Shown one piece after another: positions 56,206 to 64,000 of a DNA stretch of 64,000 nucleotides. How positions within the stretch are numbered: position 1 is the first letter of the stretch; every line of letters starts with the position of its first letter. The stretch comes from Pieris napi. Its lineage: Eukaryota; Arthropoda; Insecta; Lepidoptera; Pieridae. The notes beneath the pieces were generated by a model that had not been told where the DNA came from, did no database searches, and was given only the letters and a program-made list of their open reading frames with translations. The position numbers and the translations under genes were made by a program. The stretch is from positions 10,112,001-10,176,000 of the forward strand of contig NC_062254.1 of NCBI RefSeq assembly GCF_905475465.1, in the 5' to 3' direction.

Positions 56206-56889
56206 TTAGTGGGAAGTAACGTAATTTGCAGCATGTTGCAACTTCTAGTATGTTTTAAGGAATTATTTGATATCATAACAAGTTATTGAGAAATTTCGAC
56301 TAACATTTACAGTAAGTAAATTCATTATGTATTATGTAACAAATCATTTTTGAATGTACGTTACATAGCGTGTGAAATAATATTACTCGCTGTGAGACGA
56401 GAAGTAATATACATTTAAATTAATGTCTACGTTTTGTCAAATACTATATTAAATACGAAATAATAAATGAAATAATTTCACAAACGGTATACGATATTTT
56501 AGATGGAAGATTTAATTTTCGTTACATGAAAATTTGTAATTACGGTTAGTTATATGAAAATAATTGAAGTTTAATGATTTAATGAATACAAATTTATTTT
56601 ATACTACATTAAAACCAAATTAATTCTCTCAAATAAAATTATTATATATTTGTTTCTATGTATATTTTTTTAACAGACAAGTAACTTTATCAGCCTTCTT
56701 ACTTTCTCCATCATAAAGTGAAGATGGATTATGATAAGGGTAACAGATAGATCAATTGGTAGGCCTCTGGATATTAAACACTTACGTTTATTACAAGGCT
56801 CTCAATTCAATCTGCAATTCTCACCAACCATAGTTATAATTAATGAAAATCTTACTACCTAGTTACTTTTAGACAAGTCGTTCAAGCAT

Positions 56890-56995
56890 CTTGTTAAACT
56901 AACTATTTGGCGATTATAAAGAGTGCTTTGAGAACTGGCACTAAATTTGATGACAATTCATTTTATTTGACATTCATAAGTACACATTATTATTA
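56890..56995 (+). mobile_element. LINE-B fragment next to microsatellite
   Basis: TTGGCGATTATAAAGAGTGC, TTTGAGAACTGGCACTAAAT and TTGACATTCATAAGTACACA keep the 3' UTR order. The TTATA microsatellite follows where the family would carry its short tandem tail. Confidence 0.65.
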
Positions 56996-57000
56996 ATATT

Positions 57001-57216
57001 ATTATATTATATTATATTATATTATATTATATTATATTATATTATATTATATTATATTATATTATATTATATTATATTATATTATATTATATTATATTAT
57101 ATTATATTATATTATATTATATTATATTATATTATATTATATTATATTATATTATATTATATTATATTATATTATATTATATTATATTATATTATATTAT
57201 ATTATATTATATTATA
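57001..57216. repeat. ATTAT pentanucleotide microsatellite, about 43 perfect units
   Basis: 216 uninterrupted bases, the same repeat as 9731-9960 in another register, preceded by imperfect ATTATTATTAATATT. Confidence 0.97.
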
Positions 57217-58834
57217 TCTGTTCACTTAAGTCATCTACAAAGGTATATAAGTCCACCATCTAAACGAAAGACAATAGTCTTATAATTCTGCCTAGAATCA
57301 CCCATTTACTATTTGGGAGTAATTTTTCATCTGCATCATTATTTTGATATATCAATACCACATAATTTAATTAACAACTCCGAGCACAGCTTAAAATCAA
57401 AAAGAAACACTTAATTATCCTCCCCTCAATTAAAAAGTTGTTTCCTCAAATTAAAAACCATTTTCTGTTTTACGTTTCTTTTAATTTCAGGGTCTTAATT
57501 AGCCGTCAATTATATAAAATTTGAAATTGACGGGCTTTAGGGGAAATTAGAGCAAATTAAAACATACTGCTACAGTGAATGTGTAAGTAATTTTTAATTT
57601 CCCGTCTTTAAGATTGTCATTTCCAGTTTTAAATGCCCTTTTTAATACCATTAGTTAATAAGGTAATTCAGTCAACCATCACAGGGAAAAAATATGAAAA
57701 GACTGCGCAATAATTGAGAAATTTAGTATGTAACATAAAAAAACTAAGAAGCTGAGGATAGATTAAGGTGAGATTAGCCACGAGTCAGATAAATCCTCTT
57801 TAATCATTAAATTATAATTAGTACATGTATTTCATTAAATAATAAAAACTTTATTTATGACAAAAGGGTTGTGACAGAATTCATATATCGCTAGTCCCCA
57901 CACTAGGGCCCTGTGTTGTGGGTAACTAGAAAGATAATAATAAAAAAATTTAGTGTTACAAATTAAGTGAATGAGTGAGTGTGCGAATGGGTGTGAGAGT
58001 ATTTGAGAGTGTAGCTGAAAGTTGCACTGTCTGTGTTAGTTTTTGAATTAGCTGTATTTAACAAAATACCAACGAGATAAGTATGAGATTTACAATATTT
58101 CGATAATAACTTGAAATTCCTATGTAAAACCCCGTACTTCATTTGTTTAATCCATTGTGTCTTTCCGGCCGGTATGTCTTAAAACCAAAATGGACGACAG
58201 ATATCAGGTACAGAAGGCTGATAATCCACTTATCTGATAAGGGCATACTATCTAACCTTAAGATCCTAGGATTGTATCACTAATGGGTTATGATTATTAT
58301 TAAGTTTGTTTTTCTAAATAGGTATTCAAAACGATGTTTGATAATTGTGTTTTGGGGAAGACAACCTTTATAGTTGATACACAACACTAGATTTATTTCT
58401 ACGTAACACAAACTATAAGCTCATAACACAAAAAGCAATGTAAAAGAAAATTCAGGCTCATCTTGCGAGTGACGTTTCAAACGAGAAAATGCATTATTCT
58501 ATTTTAATGACGCAGAAGATTTCTTACAAAACAATACTCAGATGCAGATTGTGACCTAGATGATATGAAAAGGTTGCATATCTACATGTTGCTGTCATAA
58601 TTACATAAAAAGGACTTATAGGAAATAAAACACAAGCTTATTGTGTCATATTGTCTTACGTTAGCCTGTCTTGACCTGGTTATATTTATTCGCAAGATTC
58701 ATGTATGTAATATTGTCTTTAACGCTCTCCAGTCAATCGAAGGAGATAAAACTATTATAATATAATAATCAAGTTAGTATACAATACTCTTGCAAAGAAT
58801 ATTCTGGTAGGTGGTGTGACATCAAAATAGATAA
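57217..58834. other. AT-rich stretch, possible antisense LINE tail
   Basis: AATAAAAACTTTATTTATGA at 57840 followed by CACTAGGGCCCTGTGTTGTG could be the 3' end of a minus-strand LINE, but no coding end was confirmed. GTGAGTGTGCGAATGGGTGT at 57974 is GT-rich low complexity. Confidence 0.4.
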
Positions 58835-59010
58835 CAAAATATTTACAACACACAAATATAAAGTATTTAAAGTATTCTTAGCTTACATAAGTAATACTGG
58901 TAATAACTAAAAATTTAATGTAAAATTAAAACAAATTTAAATAGATGTCCCTGTGGCAGTGTACCTTTGTACCGCTGGCAGCATTTCCTTGCTGTATTTC
59001 GATACTTATT
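58835..59010 (-). mobile_element. LINE-F 3' UTR and extreme C-terminus
   Basis: CACACAAATATAAAGTATTT, CCCTGTGGCAGTGTACCTTT and GCATTTCCTTGCTGTATTTC match the start of 53525-53930. It is cut at CTTATTCGTTA. Confidence 0.7.
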
Positions 59011-59064
59011 CGTTACAAATCGTTTTTATTTTGGATATTTTTTTTTCTAAATTGTTAATAAAAG

Positions 59065-59215
59065 TAATTCGTTTATTTTTTTATAGAACAGGGGGCAAAC
59101 GGGCAGGAGGCTCACCTGATGTTAAGTGATACCGCCGTTCATGGACACTCTCAATGCCAGAGGGCTCGCGAGTGCGTTGCCGGCCTTTTAAGAATTGATA
59201 CGCTCTTTTATTTAA
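59065..59215 (-). mobile_element. LINE-E 3' end, well preserved
   Basis: TTTTTTTATAGAACAGGGGG, CAAACGGGCAGGAGGCTCAC, CTGATGTTAAGTGATACCGC and GTTGCCGGCCTTTTAAGAAT. Very close to 32395-32562, and cut soon after ATACGCTCTTT. Confidence 0.82.
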
Positions 59216-59975
59216 CTAGTTTCATCACAGATCTGATGTAATAATAATTGTGCTAACGACGTTAATGATCAACTCTTAGTACGGTTGGTTCATGTGAAAA
59301 CTGATTACATTAAAAACCAGCCAAGGTACATTCATAAAATATGACTATTATTTAAATTCAAAGTAAAATAAATTACATTATATTCAGATAAACATTGGAG
59401 GAAAATTCTTACAAGAGTTTAAACTCGGCTAACTTGTAACAATGTCCGGTAGATGTCTGTCAGAGTCTCATGTTATCTTGAGGCCACAAAAGTCCGAACA
59501 ACTCGGGGACAACAAAAGCCAGCCTTAATTTTTCTCGAGACGGAAACATCTTACATACAATTTTGAACTGTACGCTTCAGGTAATTCAAATGAAAATTGT
59601 ATGTTGTGAAGAATGAGAAATCGACCCTAATTTGACTAAATCTTGAGCCGTTGAGTGTTATAACAGAATTCGACTGAAATTGAAACGGGCTTTTAATGTA
59701 ATTATTGTGATTGTAATGATATAATGTTAAGACTATTATTCAATATTAAAGCTGTTGTAGTTTGTGATTTAACTTATGATATATATAATAAAGTAATAAT
59801 AAGCCTAAACCAGTGTTTTGAAAAGTGAATAACTCAATTCAAATGATTACTCCTATCGAATGTTCTTTCTGTGTTTTGAAAGTGCATAAAACTACTTGTG
59901 ACTTAGGAGATTTGATATGTTTGAATTTCGATTAGAATTTTTCTTTTTGGTTTTAATCAAATAACTATCATTAGG

Positions 59976-60264
59976 CAGGGCCGGGTTTAGGAGAGGACAG
60001 TCGGGGCTACAGCCATGGTGCCTCCACAACAGAGGGGACACCACACTAGAGACTTCGGAAAAAATGTTTTAAATTTAGACTAGTGAACACTAGTAAAGAA
60101 ATTTTCTTTTGATATATTTTTATATGTTAAATAATCTAAATAGTAAAACACTCTACTTGGTTTCCCAATAAAATATTAATTAAATTGAAATACTTGACTG
60201 AAAAAAATTGTTCATTTTATTTGGAAAATAATTTAGGGCCTCCAAACCTCTAAGTTTGGCCCTG
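59976..60264. mobile_element. hAT-like MITE (CAGGGCC ends)
   Basis: The left end is CAGGGCCGGGTTTAGGAG and the right end CCTCTAAGTTTGGCCCTG, imperfect inverted repeats (13 of 18) starting with CAGGG as in hAT elements. The 289-bp interior has no frame. An 8-bp target duplication is not visible. Confidence 0.55.
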
Positions 60265-60289
60265 TTTTTCTGTGTGGCCCCCATACGAG

Positions 60290-60400
60290 TGTCAAATGCG
60301 CACATAGACAGAAAATCAAGTGGTGGCCGTCATTCGAACCTACATTCTCAGAGATGAGTGTCGGACTCTGATACCACTAGGCCAACACTGCTTGCTAGGT
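60290..60400 (-). mobile_element. SINE-C head fragment
   Basis: The reverse complement reads TGTTGGCCTAGTGGTATCAG, TAGGTTCGAATGACGGCC and TTTCTGTCTATGTGCGCATT. A and B boxes are both recognisable, and the 3' half of the SINE is missing. Confidence 0.75.
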
Positions 60401-60924
60401 ATACATAATATATACGAGAAATAAATAAACACTATAACTTTTCTTTCTCTTTTTTCACTTTAAAACCTACAACTGTTATTATTTCCTGATGTAATATGAA
60501 GTTGAAAGATAAAACAGTGCAATAGCTGAGCACTTCTGTAGCTCCCGTGGGAACAATCGCAAAGCCACTGAAAATTGCGCCATCTTTTATAAAATACGAT
60601 ATAAACTTCGCTGTAATCCCAATTCCCAATGAGAGATGGAGTGGAAATACAACGATTATCTAACTTTTGGAACATTTTTATTATTATACATGAATTGTTA
60701 AATATTTTATAATCAATCTCTGGGATAAAACACTGTCTAGGACATTAGGACGCATCAGTTAGGACTTTCTTATATTATATAAAGCTGCGAAAACACTTCA
60801 CTTACTAATTTGCCTTTGATTGTAATGTGGAGATTCCTCTAAAAAATATTTATCTTCTTCAATATTTAAACTGCTTTTTATATAAAATACGGATTACAAT
60901 AAAAATTATATATATTTTGTCTCA

Positions 60925-61190
60925 GATTTCTGAAACTGTTTTATTATCATTTTTCAATCAAGTAATCACCCTCCTGTGCCTGAAACACGCAGACGACTTT
61001 TGGGTCTAAGGCAAGCGAACTCGAACGGTGAAGGAAAACATCTTAAGGAAACCGTCCTTAAGATGTTTTCCTTCACCGTTCGAGCGAATGTTAAATGCGC
61101 ACTTAGAAAGAAAGTCCATTGGTCTTCAGCTGGGGATCAAACCTACGACCTCAGGGATGAGTGTCGCACGCTAAAGCCACTGATCTGTTA
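60925..61190 (-). mobile_element. SINE-C copy with internal inverted duplication
   Basis: The reverse complement holds the head CAGTGGCTTTAGCGTGCGAC, the B-box region GGTTTGATCCCCAGCTG, CATTCGCTCGAACGGTGAAG and, after the inverted insert, GCTTGCCTTAGACCC. The 35-base insert repeats part of the SINE itself in opposite orientation (see 61020-61084). Confidence 0.82.
61020..61084. repeat. perfect 30-bp inverted repeat, 5-base spacer
   Basis: Arm 61020-61049 (CTCGAACGGTG...CTTAAGGA) is exactly complementary to 61055-61084, with AACCG between them. The right arm is normal SINE sequence; the left arm is extra. Confidence 0.95.
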
Positions 61191-61767
61191 TTATACCTGT
61201 TTTTACGCCGGCTTTTTCTCTCGGCCTACACCCTCTGTATTCTTTACCGATGAGTAGGGATGCCTACAGATTCAAATTTAATGACGTGGAATAAGTGATA
61301 CCTGTATCTTATGTTCCATAATAAACATATTTTTTTTTAACAAAAAAGTTGAATCCTATCGTGTAGAGAGTAAATATTATACCAATTACTATATATAGTA
61401 AGGCAATACTGTCATATCAAAGTATTGAAAAACTTGTTCCGTTTAATTCCAGTTAAGAGATTTCTTAAAGTTTTCCTATTCGAATTGGAGAAATATTTTC
61501 GATATTTTATTAAGAACATTTTATAGCGCGCTGCAAACTTCAAAGCGATGTTGCTAGCTGTAAAATCTAGACTGTATAAAACTAAAGTATTAAAAATTTA
61601 CAGTTGAGTATATCATAAAACCATATGTATTGTAAATATCCCTACATATATAGTTTGCAGTAATATATGTACATTTAAGGTGCCTTCGGAGACGAGGCAT
61701 TGCAGGCTTTCGTAACACTTCCTGTTAAATTATTAATCTATTATTAGCCTGTCACAAGCTGGCTTTA

Positions 61768-61897
61768 CTTTTTTTTTTTTTTTTTTTTTTCTGCGGTTAT
61801 TTGCAATCAGCCCCAAGGCTATGAGCAAATTTTTTCTGTGGTGCTGTCATGTGGAGTGACTTCCCATTGGAAGCATCTACTCATCTTCTGTCTAGAG
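61768..61897 (-). mobile_element. 3' UTR and poly-A tail of the jockey-like LINE
   Basis: A run of 22 T (61769-61790) is the poly-A tail read on the minus strand. About 107 bases of 3' UTR separate it from the ORF2 stop. The long pure tail argues for a recent insertion. The target duplication cannot be tested because the 5' end is outside the window. Confidence 0.85.
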
Positions 61898-64000
61898 CTA
61901 CTGCCGGTCTTCTAGCTCTAGAATATGGTGACGTTTTAGTCGACTCACATACTGTCTAATGGTGAGTTGGCGAGCAAGTGTATTCGGGTGACAGCTTAGC
62001 CGCTCTTTGTACTTAGCTGCCAGTCTCCGGATTTCTTCTTTGATTGTTCTTATGTTGAGGTGCTCGTGAACTTCGTTGTTTGTAATGTACCAGGGTACTT
62101 TTGCAACTGCTCTTAGGATCTTGTTCTGTTGTCGCTGGAGTATGTTTATGTTGGTATCACTTGCGCTGCCCCATAGTTGGAGGCCATATGTCCAAATGGG
62201 CTTAAGGATGACTTTATATATAAGAAGTTTGTTATCTAGAGAAAGTTTTGAGTTTCTACCTAGCATCCAGTAAAGGCTGTTGTACTTTAGCTGTAGCTCC
62301 TGCTTTTTACATTTGATGTGGTGCCTCCACGTTAATCCACGATCAATGTGTAAGCCAAGATATCTTACATGGTCGCTGTGGGGCAGAATACATTGGTCCA
62401 ACTTTACAGGTGGGCAGTCTCCTCTTCTAAGGGTGAAGGTCACGTGTACTGACTTCGCGGCACTAGCTTTTATTTTCCATTTTTGCAGCCATTCGTTAAC
62501 TTTGTCAAGGCCTTTCTGCAAGTCCTCTGATGCAAGTCCTGGGTCTTTATTGCTTGCTAATATAGCGGTGTCGTCTGCAAATGTTGCTGTGGTTATTCCT
62601 GGCAATAGCGGCAGGTCAGCAGTGTACAACGTGTAGAGCATGGGGCCGAGAACAGATCCTTGTGGTACCCCGGCATCAATGTTTTGAAATTCCGAAGTGG
62701 CGTCACCTTCTTTTACATAAAATATGCGATCCTCTAGGTAAGATTTAAATATTGGAAAGTAAGAGTGGGAAATATTCCGCTTGATCTTACATAGCAGGCC
62801 TTTGTGCCAGACCTTGTCAAATGCTTGTTGGATATCCAGAAATGCTGATGAGCAGTATTCCCTTTGTTCTAAGGACTTTCTTATGGCGTCACATACTCTG
62901 TGAGCTTGTTCCACTGTGCCATGGTATTGTCTGAAGCCGAATTGATGATCTGGTATTACTTTGCGCTCCACAAGGCTTGGCACAATTCTACGAAGTATTG
63001 TCTTTTCCAATACCTTGGAAAGAGTAGGCAACAGACTGATTGGTCGGTAGGATGTTTTTTCGGTCATCAGTTTGCCTGCCTTATAAATCATGATGATTTC
63101 TGAGATTTTCCACGCAACTGGGAAGTAGCCTATTCGTAACATAGCATTGAAGAGTATAGTGATGAAGATCATAGCCTTTCTCGGTAGTTCCATCAATACT
63201 TCTTTAGTTATCAGGTCGTAACCTGGTGCCTTTTTACTGTCCAGGCATTTGATAGTTTTTATGACTTCTGCAGGCGACACAGGTCTAGGGGGATGATCCA
63301 TTTGAAGGTCTTGATTTAGAACTTGGTCAACATATTCATCTGATGAGTTGTCCAGTGTTACATTAGGTTTAAAGGAGCTTGTTAGATAGTTCGCAAACAA
63401 GTCCGCTTTGTCCTGGCTCGTTCTGGCCCAGCCGTTTTCCTTTTTAATTGGGGCTTTTGATTTGTTAGGTTGGCTACAAGAACGGGTGATTTTCCAGAGC
63501 GAATAGTTGCTGGCCTTAGTAGCGGTTAGAGACTCCAACTTTGCTTGCATTGTTAAGTCATTAACATTCTTTATAGCTTCCTTCAATTCTACAATGGCTT
63601 TATTAAGGGCTGTCTTGTCTTGTGGATGACGACTCAGTTGCCAAACTCTGCGCAATCTGCGTTTCTCCTGAATCATCATCTTTATTTCCAATGGTATGTT
63701 TGTGTGCTGGTTTTTGTGTTCAGTAGTAGGCGTGCTTCTCCACGCAGCAGCTTGTATGAGATTAGTAAACTGCACTAGTGCTGTTTCAATTTCCTCTGCT
63801 TCTTTAAGTCTGACATTTAGATTAAGGTTTTCATCTATGTGTTCCCTGAAGGAAGGCCAATCAGTTTGCTGGTTATACAATCTTATCGGTCTCTCAACTT
63901 CAATTATAGTGGAGCTGACAGTTAATAAGACTGGAGTGTGATCAGATGAACCATCAGTACATGATTCGATCTTCATGTATTGTTTAGAGAGTCCTTTTGT
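61898..64000 (-). CDS. LINE ORF2: end of endonuclease plus intact reverse transcriptase
   Basis: The minus strand is open from the right edge to a stop near 61898, about 700 residues. The ATG at 63976 is internal: the eight codons before it (TKGLSKQY) are open and the protein starts outside the window. SCTDGSSDHTPVLLTV is the C-terminal end of the EEP endonuclease. Reverse transcriptase blocks follow: TSYRPISLLPTLSKVLEK, HQFGFRQYHGTVEQAH, CSSAFLDIQQAFDKVWH (motif A Asp), AGVPQGSVLGPMLYTLYTAD (motif B) and TATFADDTAILA (motif C, FADD). Then VRYLGLHIDRGLTWRHHI and LLIYKVILKPIWTYGLQLWG are the thumb and connection blocks typical of jockey-like elements. There is no stop or frameshift in the visible part. 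It nicks DNA and copies its own RNA at the target. It does not look like the same family as the LINE at the left edge, but the parts visible do not overlap enough to decide. Confidence 0.93.
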   Translation of the reverse strand, partial: TKGLSKQYMKIESCTDGSSDHTPVLLTVSSTIIEVERPIRLYNQQTDWPSFREHIDENLNLNVRLKEAEEIETALVQFTNLIQAAAWRSTPTTEHKNQHTNIPLEIKMMIQEKRRLRRVWQLSRHPQDKTALNKAIVELKEAIKNVNDLTMQAKLESLTATKASNYSLWKITRSCSQPNKSKAPIKKENGWARTSQDKADLFANYLTSSFKPNVTLDNSSDEYVDQVLNQDLQMDHPPRPVSPAEVIKTIKCLDSKKAPGYDLITKEVLMELPRKAMIFITILFNAMLRIGYFPVAWKISEIIMIYKAGKLMTEKTSYRPISLLPTLSKVLEKTILRRIVPSLVERKVIPDHQFGFRQYHGTVEQAHRVCDAIRKSLEQREYCSSAFLDIQQAFDKVWHKGLLCKIKRNISHSYFPIFKSYLEDRIFYVKEGDATSEFQNIDAGVPQGSVLGPMLYTLYTADLPLLPGITTATFADDTAILASNKDPGLASEDLQKGLDKVNEWLQKWKIKASAAKSVHVTFTLRRGDCPPVKLDQCILPHSDHVRYLGLHIDRGLTWRHHIKCKKQELQLKYNSLYWMLGRNSKLSLDNKLLIYKVILKPIWTYGLQLWGSASDTNINILQRQQNKILRAVAKVPWYITNNEVHEHLNIRTIKEEIRRLAAKYKERLSCHPNTLARQLTIRQYVSRLKRHHILELEDRQ

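Noticed and set aside
1..64000. CRISPR arrays, operons, ribosomal RNA
   Set aside because: No regularly spaced direct repeats with unique spacers, no bacterial gene layout and no rRNA-like sequence; the DNA is eukaryotic.

Overview
The window looks like intergenic, transposon-filled nuclear DNA of an insect, most probably a moth or butterfly. The DNA is strongly AT-rich. The short dispersed repeats match, from memory, types common in lepidopteran genomes: a tRNA-derived SINE, Helitron-like ends closing in CTAG or CTAA, and several LINE 3' ends. Species cannot be named. I found no convincing host protein exon in 64 kb; every recognisable coding sequence belongs to a mobile element.

Layout. 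1-2.9 kb: 5' half of a jockey-type LINE on the minus strand (GC-rich 5' leader, zinc-knuckle ORF1, start of an endonuclease ORF2 that leaves the left edge). 3-32 kb: old fragments of LINE 3' ends, SINEs, Helitron-like repeats, TIR elements (12.1, 25.5 and 26.6 kb), a Ginger-like element with an integrase fragment (29 kb) and a 230-bp TTATA microsatellite (9.7 kb). 32.9-35.7 kb: a nearly complete Penelope-like element (RT plus GIY-YIG) with an inverted duplication of its own 3' end and a 14-bp target duplication. 36-50 kb: more LINE, SINE and MITE remnants. 50.6-50.9 kb: a cluster of heat-shock elements with a core-promoter-like sequence but no gene. 51.5-53.0 kb: a 1.56-kb TIR element built of repeated CAGATTA / CTCGAGCGCG modules. 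57.0 kb: a second TTATA microsatellite. 61.8-64.0 kb: a LINE on the minus strand with an intact reverse transcriptase and a poly-A tail; its ORF leaves the right edge.

Family labels used below. LINE-B: ORF2 ending DPNPWD, 3' UTR with AAGAGTGGCGGAGAGTTT. LINE-E: 3' part with GCCGGCCTTTTAAGAATT. LINE-F: C-terminus with AIQRGNAAS. SINE-C: tRNA-type head with CCTAGTGGC and GGTTCGATCC. These are my working names; exact family assignment needs a repeat library.

Stretches over 300 bases where I see no gene and no repeat that I recognise: 3340-3939, 5251-5948, 8088-8689, 11331-12107, 12384-12944, 14325-15074, 15531-16084, 17182-17639, 17941-18469, 19216-19614, 21186-21734, 23681-24140, 24539-25083, 27878-28194, 28446-28966, 39578-40054, 40426-41169, 41406-41914, 42347-42888, 43213-43742, 46861-47523, 48161-48829, 48961-49704, 50151-50590, 50900-51462, 53033-53524, 56206-56889, 59216-59975, 60401-60924 and 61191-61767. 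Longer ones have their own entries.
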